Part shown: one piece after another, positions 20,960 to 32,800 of the stretch
Layout: each line of letters starts with the position of its first letter
How positions within the stretch are numbered: position 1 is the stretch's first letter
Assembly (NCBI RefSeq): GCF_900880675.1
Contig: NW_022045105.1
Span: forward strand, 62,001 to 126,000
DNA length: 64,000 nt
Source of the DNA: Sparus aurata
Lineage: Eukaryota; Chordata; Actinopteri; Spariformes; Sparidae
Reading direction: 5' to 3'
Notes under the pieces: generated by a model
What the model was told of the DNA's origin: nothing
Seen by the model: the letters and a program-made list of their open reading frames with translations, nothing else
The model's database searches: none
Position numbers and translations under genes: made by a program

Positions 20960-21126
20960 GATTTTTTAAAGTATTTTTTCTGCCTTTATTGATACATTAG
21001 CTGAAGACTTAACAGTAAACAGAGAGACTTGCAGTGACCGGCCCGAGGCCGAGACTCAAACCCAGGTCCGCTGCAGCAAAGCCTCTAGATATGGTACACA
21101 TGCTCTACCAACTGAGCTAAGGGATG
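20960..21126 (-). mobile_element. tRNA-derived SINE
   Basis: On the minus strand the A-box-like TAGCTCAGTTGGTAGAGC (near 21120-21100) is followed by the B-box-like GGGTTTGAGTC (near 21055). It then runs into a tail ending in an A-rich stretch. This is the common fish tRNA-headed SINE layout. A functional tRNA is unlikely because the folding arms do not match well. Confidence 0.55.
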
Positions 21127-21469
21127 TCACTTACTTCAGCAATGACACTGGGTCACTTTGGGTCATTAATCACCAAAACAGGTTATTTTGGTTCTTACGA
21201 TGCATCAAAACATTAATGAGAAACTGTGATATTGTTTGACTGGATAATGTTCATTGCATGCAGCAGACAAATAAAGTTGGAAGCAAAGTGTGATAATGAA
21301 AATCAAGTCAAGGCAAATGTTTCTGTTTAACCATTTAATGCTGTGCACCAACGTCCAAAGTTCAGCAAAAAAAAAAGTAGAGAAAAAACAGAACAAACAC
21401 AAAATTGCACGTCCACAGTTTGAAGACATAAAGCACAAAATAATACACAAACTGAAGCTCAGGTTCAGA

Positions 21470-21835
21470 CACCTGATGTCCAGGTAGCTCTGTGTGTTGG
21501 AGGACTGTCATGAAATTCTGAGATTGTAAGTTTGATTCTTGAGTCAGTCTGAGTTTTGAAAACGGCTCTTGAGATAAAAGACTCAAAAGCAGGACGTTAA
21601 GGTATCTGATGAGCTGGTCTGGAGGTTGTTGGAGCAGGGTGGTACTAGGACTGTAAGTTTTGAGATTGTGTGTTCAATTCTTGACAGATTTTTTGAGTGT
21701 TGAGATTCAAAAGAGTACAATGTGAATGAAACACAAGCAATCTGTCACATTCAGTAGCTCAGGCTGATAGAGGTCTGGTTTACAATACTCTGTAAAGTCT
21801 GGAGGTTGTGGGTTCAATCCCTGGGTAGTTCAGCT
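21470..21835 (+). repeat. Cluster of tRNA-like repeat units
   Basis: Three degenerate units spaced about 130-150 bp apart, each with a GTAGCTC or TGAGCTGG start and a GTTTGATTCTTG, GTTCAATTCTTG or GGGTTCAATCCC end (near 21533, 21672, 21811). The last matches the unit at 19380-19415. Confidence 0.45.
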
Positions 21836-22189
21836 GATTTTAAACCTGATGTCCACAAGAATAAAAAAGGGACAAACTTATTCAGGCCCACATCTGTTTG
21901 TTAAGAATAAGAAATCCTCTAATATGTGTCCAGGTGAAATTGCAATCATTATTGTTTCCATGCTATGTTAAAAGGAACCAGAACACATGAACTGACATGT
22001 AGTGTGTTGATTTGAGATGTGGACCTCCAGAACCTCGTTAGATTGTCCCGCACACATTTTAGATGCTTCCTGTGGTTGTTAACAATCATTTACAACTATT
22101 TGAGAACGTTTTTTTATGACAGCAGAGGACAAACACGAACACCAACATGTTACAATCACATCAACAGCCAGGAGGTGAAGAGGGAGAGA

Positions 22190-23670
22190 CAACCCCCAGA
22201 CTCCCTTATGAAATCTCTCCATTTAGTGAGTTTTTGAGTTATAAACTCTGTGAAGCTGTTTGTGACTGATTCTTCATTATTTGGGACTTCTTGTAAATTC
22301 GGCATGTGACTCTCAGTCAGTCACACGCCTCTCTTGGTGTTTCTTCCTCAAGTTTAGTTTCATTTCTCTATATTGGCCGTCTGAACCTCCAGCTGAAGGT
22401 ATGTAATGAATCTGACATGTTAGACTCGCTAACACAAGCTCTACTTTTCATTGTTACACAGGAAACAGCACAAAAAGTTAAGCTCGGTTGTTTATTTCTC
22501 CAAACTCACGAGTTTATACTCGGAGCGTCCGGACACACACCTGCCTGAATCAGCCTGTGGAGGAGGCCGAGACGAGCCGCCGCTCTCCCGCTGTCTGACG
22601 CACTAAACGCGGCTGGAGAGCAGCTGTTGGTGTCGGTGAATAATCTGTGGTTGTATTTACAGTCCAGGACTGATGAGGAGGCAGTAAGAGGACATCCAGG
22701 AGTCTGAAGGTTTATTTAATTAATACAAATATAACTTCATCACTGAGCAACAGTCAGCAGGAACACGTCGGCTCTCAGTGTTAGTACTTAAAGTGCCCGT
22801 TACGTTACTCGAGTATTTCTGCTCCTGATTACTTCTCAGAGGAAGAGATTCTAATTTTTACTTTGCAGATAAATGTTTTAAATAAACAATAGATGACCAG
22901 ATTGACTCTTTTAGATTAAAAGATATCAGAGAAACGTGTGTTGACTCCACCACAGCGTCATGACGTCATCTAGTGGACTGATCCAAGTCCAGCAGCTGAT
23001 GTTCTGACAGGAGACGTGACGTCAGTGAGAGACGTCATAGCCTCTACAGCCAAAACCCACCTGAACACACCTGAGACTTCCATATTTTATAATAACACAA
23101 CAGGTTATTAGAACAATTTCTGCCTCTTGGTTAAATCAACTTGTCATTGTCAGTTATTTAACACTCCAAGCTCCACAGAAAGTCTCCACAGTCATGTATG
23201 AATGTAGAAATTACATCAATAAAATTCAGTCCTCTGGAGTCACTGGTGTTACTGTGTGACAAAAGTCTTTTATTTTGAAATACAACTCAGACTGATGACA
23301 TCACTTTCCTTCCTGCAGATCAGTGAAGACAGGTCCTGGATCAGTCCACTGTCTCTTTTCTGTCAGAAGACATTTTCACATTTGTCTCCAGATTTCACGT
23401 CACTGCTTTGAGCAACTTTATTAGTAGAGAACAGTAAAAAACAGAATACAAATGAATTAATGACATGATTTAGTTTTGGTTTGATGTCCTGTAGCAGCCA
23501 TTTAGTGAAATATGTATTAATAGAGTCAGTGAGTTGTGGAATAATGTGCTCTGAGTTTAAATGTTAAAAGAGGAAGTCGACTTTCAGACATTTTGTCCTT
23601 CAAGAGTGTTTCTGACCCAAAGGCTGATTTCAGTTGATGTGCAGATGAATGATTTGTGTTTCCTCTCCAG
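22190..23670 (+). other. 5' flank, leader exon and intron 1 of NLR gene 2
   Basis: Homology to units 1 and 3 begins near 22190. A leader exon ends at the donor 22398/22399. After about 22,510 the intron differs from the other units: a CpG-rich piece (22510-22640) and AT-rich DNA with no supported gene. Confidence 0.5.
22351..22369 (-). promoter_or_regulatory. Altered ISRE-like element, NLR gene 2
   Basis: At the position of the genes 1 and 3 motif, the minus strand reads AGAGAAATGAAACTAAACT. The two GAAA blocks are separated by one base instead of two. IRF binding would be expected to be weaker. Confidence 0.4.
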
Positions 23671-23691
23671 ATGAAAGTGTGTGAGAGATGA
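23671..23691 (+). promoter_or_regulatory. uORF overlapping the NLR gene 2 start
   Basis: A six-codon frame opens with the first ATG of exon 2. Its TGA (23689-23691) overlaps the main ATG (23688-23690). A stop in the main frame just upstream fixes the coding start at 23688. Confidence 0.5.
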
Positions 23692-23851
23692 GCAGCATGA
23701 ATCAGTGTGAGGACAGAGAGGAGGGAGGCCCTCCCTCTAAAACCACTGGACCTGGACCTGAACCTGAGCCCAGCTGTGTGTCCTTCAAGAGTGACCGGTC
23801 AAAAGATCTTCTCATTAATTTTAAAGGACAACCAGCTCCTGCTGTAAACAG
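23688..23851 (+). CDS. NLR gene 2 coding exon 1
   Basis: 164 nt ending in phase 2. It reads MSSMNQCEDREEGGPP and has a very short Gly-Pro/Glu-Pro tract before EPSCVSFKSDRS. Confidence 0.78.
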
Positions 23852-26800
23852 GTGAGCTGTTAATAACATTAATATGTGACTGATTCATGTTTTAACTGTG
23901 GAGAAAGATGTTTTTTGAAACCTGATGTTTATTTTCAGCTTCGTTCTTCTTCACTTAAATTTATATTCTCCCTTTAGAAAGCTGCCCAATAGAACCAGTC
24001 TTCAACTCTTCATTTCACTTTATTGAATTAGTTTGGTCCAATATTCTCTGAAGGTTTATTCCTGATGTTTTCCACTATTTTATGGACAGAAGCTTCTGTG
24101 TCTGAAGACTAGAAAGTGAATCAACATCTCTGGTGGTCTTCTTCTCTGTCCAACAGGAGACCAGCCTCTACTGGACCTGGATCTGGACCAGGACCTGGAC
24201 CTGAACCTGGACCTGAGCCCAGCTGTGTTTCCTTCAAGAGTGACGAGTCAAAGGATGCAGACATTAATTTTAAACAAGAGCATTCCTCAGACAGACAGTA
24301 AGTTGTTGTCATGTTGCTCTCTGTTGATGTTTGTCCTCATTAAATCCAGTCTGACCAGTTGTCCTGATGGTCTTCATGTTGTCAGAGTGATGATGGAGGT
24401 CAGAGCAGGATTAGTATTAAAGGACAGGTTCACATTTCTTCATGTCCGTCCCTAAACAACTCTGACAGGACAGTGTTCCTCCTGTGGACAAACAGCAGTG
24501 ACTCACCTCCTGCTGAAATCTGAGCCCTGCTGCTGAGGAGAGGAAGGGCTGTGTGTTATATCTGACGTTACAAGGGCCCGACCCATCTGGACTTCATGGG
24601 GCCGGTACCGAAACCCATATGAAGGAGCAAAAAACTGTGATAACTGATACATCGGCTAATTAGATATAAAATATATATGAAAACAAATAACCTATTTTCT
24701 GATCTCTTAAATATAGTTTGGACACTTGAGAAAAAGTTATGAATGAAGGCAGAACATTTTACTGTTTTACAATATTTATTAGATATCCAAAATAATAAAC
24801 TGTTACAAATTTGTCTAAAGTTACGTGGAGCATTTTTAAACTCAGACATAAGTATTACAAGTCATGTCTACATGAGTATAGCTTATTTTTACAAACTATG
24901 AATTCATTATTATCTTTATAATTAGGTCATTGTGTCGTTAATCGCCATAAAGCAACACACAAAACAGTCATTTTTTCATTCTCCAATGTTGGAATCTAGA
25001 TTGAATACAAGTTTATTGAGACTCTTCACCAATTTGCACTGGACAGTTAGCATCCAGCTAGCTTATGTTAGCTATGTGTTGCTGTCCACAGTATTAAACA
25101 GGTCAAGAGCTGGAGGGACTAAACCAGACAAGCTGCTGAACCAACCCAGTAAACTGACTGGCTGTTGATTCACAGTGGGATCAGCAGTACGACCAACACT
25201 GTGATGTCAGAGGAAACCATCTGATTCAATGATGTCATCAACACTTTAAGTCAAAGGACCTTCAGCTTGTGTTTGTCTCTGAGTGGACAGACACAATGTG
25301 ACTGATTCTTCATGATTCCTCCACAGAGTCGACCAGGAGAGCTCAGAGGTTCCCAGAGGTCCGTCTGTCCAGCAGCATCAGACACACCTGGACTCCATAT
25401 TTATGGTCTGTACATGAACAACAACTACTTTTACATCCAGTCTGTTCACAATAATCTCCATGCTGCACTTTACAGACCAGTGGTGAATCTGTCCAACATG
25501 GATCTGATGTTAAATGTTGTCATTCACATGATATTCTGTTTCAGCTGCTGGAGGAGAACATTGTGACTTTTGTGAAGAACGAGCTGAAGAAGGTCCAGAA
25601 GGTTCTGAGTTCGGATTACCCAGAATGCTCAGAGAGTCAGAGGGAGGATGAGGAGGTGTTGGACGGTGAGGATGAAGAACAGAGGAGGAGCAGCAGAGAG
25701 GCATTTCTGAAGATCACACTTCACTTCCTGAGGAGAATGAAGCAGGAGGAGCTGGCTGACCGTCTGCAGAACAGTAAGAGGATTTCTCTAAAGATTTAAC
25801 ATGTTGGATCAATGAGACAATTTGTCTCAACAGATGGAGGAAAAACATGGAAAACATGTTTATATGTGCTACTTTTGGGGAAGGAAATTGTCATATGTTC
25901 TTCATAGATAACTTACTGAACTTTCTGTTGTGTTTATTTAGGAAGTTATTCTGGACTTTGTCAGCTTAAACTCAAATCTGACCTTCAGAAGAAGTTCCAG
26001 TGTGTGTTTGAGGGGATCGCCAGAGCAGGAAACCCAACCCTTCTGAATCAGATCTACACAGAGCTCTACATCACAGAGGGAGGGACTGCAGAGGTCAATG
26101 ATGAACATGAGGTCAGACAGATTGAAACAGCATCCAGGAAACCACACAGACCAGAATCAACAATCAGACAAGAAGACATCTTTAAAGCCTCACCTGGAAG
26201 AGACGAACCAATCAGAGCAGTGATGACAAAGGGAGTGGCTGGCATCGGGAAAACAGTCTTAACACAGAAGTTCACTCTGGACTGGGCTGAAGACAAAGAC
26301 AACCAGGACATACAGTTCACATTTCCATTCACTTTCAGAGAGCTGAATGTGCTGAAAGAGAAAAAGTTCAGCTTGGTGGAACTTGTTCATCACTTCTTCA
26401 CTGAAACCAAAGAAATCTGCAGCTTTGAAGAGTTCCAGGTTGTGTTCATCTTTGATGGTCTGGATGAGTGTCGACTTCCTCTGGACTTCCACAACACTGA
26501 GATCCTGACTGATGTTAGAGAGTCCACCTCAGTGGATGTGCTGCTGACAAACCTCATCAGGGGGAAACTGCTTCCCTCTGCTCGCCTCTGGATAACCACA
26601 CGACCTGCAGCAGCCAATCAGATCCCTCCTGGGTGTGTTGACATGGTGACAGAGGTCAGAGGGTTCACTGACCCACAGAAGAAGAAGTACTTCAGGAAGA
26701 GATTCAGAGACAAGAAGCAGGCCAGAAGAATCATCTCCCACATCAAGAAATCAAGAAGCCTCCACATCATGTGCCACATCCCAGTCTTCTGCTGGATCAC

Positions 26801-29800
26801 TGCTACAGTTCTGGAGGATGTGTTGAAGACCAGAAAGGGAGGAGAGCTGCCCAAGACCCTGACTGAGATGTACATCCACTTCCTGGTGGTTCAGGCCAAA
26901 GTGAAGAAGGTCAAGTATGATGGAGGAGCTGAGACAGATCCACACTGGACTCCAGAGAGCAGGAAGATGATTGAGTCTCTGGGAAAACTGGCTTTTGATC
27001 AGCTGCAGAGCGGAAACCTGATCTTCTATGAATCAGACCTGACAGCGTGTGGCATTGATATCAGAGCAGCCTCAGTGTACTCAGGAGTGTTCACACAGAT
27101 CTTTAAAGAGGAGAGAGGACTGTACCAGGACAAGGTGTTCTGCTTCATCCATCTGAGTGTTCAGGAGTTTCTGGCTGCTCTTCATGTCCATCTGACATTC
27201 ATGAACTCTAGAGTCAATCTGCCAGTAGAAGAAAAGCAGTCAAAATCCTTGTGGTCTAAACTATTAAGAGACAAACCTGACCCAAAACATCTCATCAACT
27301 CCCAGGAGTCTGAAGCAAGAAAAAACGAAGTTGCATTGACACAGTACCTCCAGAGTTTTGTGGACAAGGCCTTACAGAGTCCAAATGGACACCTGGACTT
27401 GTTCCTCCGCTTCCTCCTCGGTCTTTCACTGGAGACCAATCAGACTCTCCTACGAGGTCTGCAGACACAGATACGAAGTATCTCAGGGACCAACCAGAAC
27501 ATAGTGGAGTATATAAAGAAGAAGATCAGTGAGAGTCTGTCTCCAGAGAGAAGCATCAATCTGTTCCACTGTCTGAATGAACTGAACAATCGTTCTCTAG
27601 TGGAGGAGATCCAACAGTACCTGAGATCAGGACGTCTCTCCACAGATAAACTGTCTCCTGCTCAGTGGTCAGCTCTGGTCTTCATCTTACTGTCATCAGA
27701 AAAAGATCTGGACGTGTTTGATCTGAAGAAATACTCTGCTTCAGAGGAGGCTCTTCTGAGGCTGCTGCCAGTGGTCAAAGCCTCCAACAAAGCTCTGTAA
27801 GTGTGGAGAAGTTTCTTCAGAATGCAGTAAATGTGCTGTTATTGACCCAAATACAAATAATTTTCTTGTTCTGCTCATTATTCTTTATCCAGACTGAGTG
27901 GCTGTAACCTCTCAGAGAGAAGCTGTGAAGCTCTGTCCTCAGTTCTCAGCTCCCAGTCCTCTAGTCTGAGAGAACTGGACCTGAGTAACAACAACCTGCA
28001 GGATTCAGGAGTGAAGCTACTTTCTGCTGAACTGAAGAGTCCACACTGTGTCCTTGAAACCCTCAGGTCAGGATTTATTATTTTATTTCATTATTTTTTG
28101 TAACATAACAATTGGAGCAGGTCTTGATCATACTCCGTATATAATTTGATTTATTTAAGAGACCCATCATGTCCCCCACGTGCAAGCACTCAACACAGTG
28201 TTGAGAAAATACTGCCTTTTAACGGACAGAATCCTCTAGCAGAACCGGGCTTAGTGGTTGGCCGCCATCTGTCTCAACTGGTTGGGTTGAGAGAGAGTGA
28301 CAGAAGTCCCATTCACATGGAATGTGGGGATGGTTTCATTCTGCCTCTGATAATTATGTTATAAACATTAAACCCTTAAACACAGATGTGCATTGAATTA
28401 TCAGGTCTCTCAGCTGATCTGCAATGTGTGTTGTTTTGTGTGTCTGCAGGCTGTCAGGCTGTCTGATCACAGAGGAAGGCTGTACTTCTCTGGTCTCAGC
28501 TCTGGACTCCAACCCCTCCCATCTGAGAGAGCTGGACCTGAGCTACAATCATCCAGGAGACTCAGGAGTGAAGCAGCTATCTGCTCGACTGGAGGATCCA
28601 GGCTGGAGACTGGACACTCTCAGGTATGTAGAGTCCTGCTGCAGCCACAGACAGTCAGTAGCCCCATTCACAGTGCTGCGCCTCCGCCTCCACCTCTGTG
28701 AGAATTTTTCAGAAGCGGTGAGGGGCGAAATTTTGCTCTGGTGCTGATCAGCGCATGTTGGTCCTTCACTCACCTCAATAAAGAGAAATGTCCCACAAAG
28801 CAACATAACAGGACCAAACAAAAGTAACATAGTAACTAGGGCGGGCGATATATTGAATATACTCGATGTATTGCGGTTTGTTCTCTGTGGGATGTAGAAA
28901 ATGACTATATTGTGAATACTCGAGTATACATTCAATCGTCACACAGTTGCTTTTAGTCGCGGGCACTGAACTACAGGTATTTCTCACTCTCTCTCATTTC
29001 TCTGCACAGAGAGATAAAACAAATGCACCTAGTTACGTACATCGCATTCTGTCGTGCGTGCAACGTCATACGCCCGGCAGCATGTAGCAGCAGAGGTCTC
29101 AGGTAGCAGCAGCAGCAGGTGCTATGAATTAATTCCCAAGAAAAACAACGCAGGCTCCATTGTCTGGCAGTGGTTTGGGTACAAGAGGGAGGACGTAAAG
29201 TATGCATGGATTAAAGTTCTCCGTCGCTACAACAGATTTCCGTCATTCAAACTTCACAGAGGCGACTTATGAGATCGATGTAGATCGGAGGGGAACAAGT
29301 GTTGGTTGAGCTTTATTGACAGATTGTCACACTCTACAGCCAATGGTATCGTTTACAGCGTGTGTGCGTCTGACCAATGACAGTGCAGTGACCCAAACAG
29401 GGCGGGATCTAAACACGGAGCGGCGCTAACGTTTAGCTGCTTAGCTAGCAAGGACTCGTCGCGCTGCTACGTTACCAATTAGTTTTTGAGTTTAGTCAAC
29501 ATGTGAGAACTCGTCTGACACGGAGAGTCTCCTGTTGTGTGCTACATGTGTGAAATAACAACTATAGTCTGGACTTTGTTTGCAGTGTATCTGTGTAAAC
29601 GGCTTCAGCGTCTCTCCCTCCCCTCTGGCACCATGAGTTACCATGGTTACAGGAACGCCCTGAAACTTTACAACGATCAATAATAAGTTTCTGGTTAGTT
29701 TGACTGTACAAAATCATGAATGTAGCCTGATTGTAGCTCAATGCTGAAATCTTGTATTATAACATATAGAACAAATGTAAAGCCTCAGAGCTTCTTTGAT

Positions 29801-32800
29801 TATTAACAGTATGTTAGTGATGACAGAAAGGTGATAACTCGCCATCAGACTGACATAGCTGCAAAAGTTGCTGTAGTTACTGTTTGTATGATGTATTTTT
29901 CTGTTAAACGATAAGAGGCTCGCTTTAAACATTATTATTATTAATAATAATAGTAATTGATAATAATGATGATGAGAAGAAGAAGTAGAAAAATAGCGTA
30001 CTGAAAAGTTCTGTCGATGGTTGATTATTTGAAAGAGTAAAACTTGAGGGAAGCTTGGCAAAATAAATGGCACTGTTGGTCAAATATTTAAACTTGATGT
30101 CTGCATTAGAGAACAGTGTGTGGGGTGAGGCCGTAAATCATATCTTATTTTTTCAGTACGTGTCAAGTAACGTGTCCTGTAACATGTTTCACAAATTACA
30201 AATTGGGAATATGACTTGGCTACAGCTCGAAAAAACATTTCAGTCAAAAGATTTTTTTTTTTTTGCTTTAATCCATGAAATCTGCACATATTAATGCAGT
30301 ATGAGCAATGTTTTAATGTAGACACATAGAATCATCATACTGGCATGATTGTATGCATCAAAGTGTTAATTCAAGGCTAAGGGAAAATATCGAGATATAT
30401 ATCATGTATCGTGACATGGCCTAAAAATATCAGGATATTAGTAAAAGGCCATATCGCCCAGCCCTAATAGTAACTGTAACTGTCTTTGGCAGCTTATATG
30501 AGGAAAAAAATACTGCAGCTATACGTGGAGAAGCGCCTGTCCTCCTGTTTGTCCTCTGTCCTCCCGTCTGTCGTCTCGTCCGTCCTCCCGACTCTAAATC
30601 ACATTTCTGCCTGAAAAACAGCATCTGTCACTGAACAAAATCTTTAACTCACCTTTGTGTTGAAAAATAAATCTCTGTGACGGTCAGTCCCTCCAGACAG
30701 AGACTTCACTTAACCTTACCCCAGAACACAGCCCCCATCCCCGCGAGTGACAGAATCAGACAGCATCAAGTTTATTGATGGTAATTATCTAATTATGTAA
30801 TTTAGAATGAAAAACGTAACTTTGTCTCTTTTGAGGATGTTTGGTGGGTCAGGATCTCAATCATTACACATGATAACAGCATCCATATCATTATAGAGTA
30901 TCTGCCGGTTTAGACTGACAGAAGGACATCGGGGAAACACCTTGAAAACACACAGACCTCATCATCTGCTTTGTTTACTCCACCTGCTGTTGTTCAGTTC
31001 AGGTCAGAGAAAAGGCAGCATAGCTTGAAGCCAAGAGTTACTATTGAAGAGAGGAAGATAATAAAAACATATGAAGATCAGCAGAGGGTTATCAAAACAT
31101 GAACATTAAATCTAATTTCCACCACGTCACTGCTGTGTTATGATATTAATGATAACAATAGACCCTCTGTATCAGATGTCTGATCAGAAAATACTGAACC
31201 TCAAATTCAAAAGATTTCTGTGACACATACATTAATTTAATTAGTTTTGTCATAGAAACTCTTTCCCTGAACTTGAGAATCAGTGTTTTTGCCAAAGTGC
31301 TTGACTTTGAACTTAAAATGGTTCTGACATGGATCTTTATCAACAATGTAGTAATTACATTCTAGATCATCACTGACAGTTTATTTGTTCCTCAGTGTGA
31401 AACAATTTACAAACTTTAACAACTTTCTATGGCATCAGTTTAAAGTGAACAGAAGATATAAAACAGTCCAATAACAACGTTAGATGACATGAGGTTGAAC
31501 ATTCCTGTCACATCACCATAACAACAGCAGTGCATAGATTAATTTAAGATGGGCTCAGTGGTGCCGTCTCGGCTCCTGTCATGAGGAAACTGCTGCTCCA
31601 GCTGAGTTTGGGCTGTTTTGGGTAGTTATCATTATAACAGCCTGCAGGGTCAGGAAAGTTTCAGGGTTTTACACCGCCAGCAAAATCAAAAGACAAAATA
31701 AAACATTCAGTGATCAATCATCTGCTTCATTGATTAACATGATATGTGACCTGTGCAGAGCTGCAGCTCTCTACAGTAGTTGGTGGACTTCTGGTTTAAT
31801 GCTGTTGTAATTTACTTCAGCCTGGCTCGTCGCTGCTGACTCAGTTTCACTCTCAGCTGTTCTGGAGTCTGTTAAAGTGCAGCTGGTGGAAATCCAATGT
31901 TTCCCGATATTTTTTTTGCTAAAATAAAAGTTTTAAAATAACTGCATCATCCAGGACTTTTATTGTGAATGATTTATAGGAAGTGTTAAATGCAGGAAGA
32001 TGGCGTGACGACATTTCATGAATGGACTTTTAATTTCTCTTCTGTGGCAGCAAACAACACATGGTTTCAGTTACTAACTGAGTCTGTCCACACACTTTAT
32101 GTCCGACTACAGTAATAACAGCAGCACTTTACTGTGACTGCAGCAACGTGCTCGTAGCTCTGTCACATACCAGAGAGACTCACTCCCTACCAACACAACA
32201 CAGAGTAGTGTTTGTTGTCACAAGTTACAGAGCTGCAACTAACAACTATTTTCATAACCCATTAATCACATAAAATCAGAAAAGCAGATGTTTTTTGTTT
32301 ACATGTCCAGCATTTTATTAAAAGAATAAAACATTGCTCTTACATTTTCCTCTTTAGTCTTGTTCAGTTTACTTTCAAACAACTTACAAATTGTAAAAGC
32401 AACATAAATGTATTAGAGGTGATGAAATGTCTCCATTATAAGATGCATCATGCTGCAGAGACAGAGCATCATCAAAAGACTGCAGCTCATGTTGATTGTT
32501 GATTGTTCGGCCCCAGTGTTGTATCTTAAAGCTGCCATGTGAAAACTAGATTATTGCAGACAAACGTGAAAGACGCTGCAGATGGATACAGGTTTGATTG
32601 AAGAGATGCAGCTTTTATTTTGTAGACTGCTGTAGTCTGATTATTGGAAGGACTTTCAGAATAAAAGATAATTGAGGATTAAGGCCCGACCGATAAGGGA
32701 TTTTTAAGGCCGATACCGATACAAATATTTGGTGATTTAAAAATCAGATATCATATATATATATATAAGATATCGACCGATGTGTATATACATGTACATT

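Larger units (their letters stand above)
19030..22190. other. Copy-specific spacer between units 1 and 2
   Basis: It replaces the hAT-rich flank and LINE found after units 2 and before 3. Contents are tRNA-like repeat units, a DNA transposon with long inverted repeats, and a tRNA-derived SINE. No host gene is supported. Confidence 0.6.

Noticed and set aside
21047..21126. Possible functional tRNA gene on the minus strand
   Set aside because: A- and B-box-like motifs are present but acceptor and anticodon arms do not pair convincingly. It fits a SINE head better.
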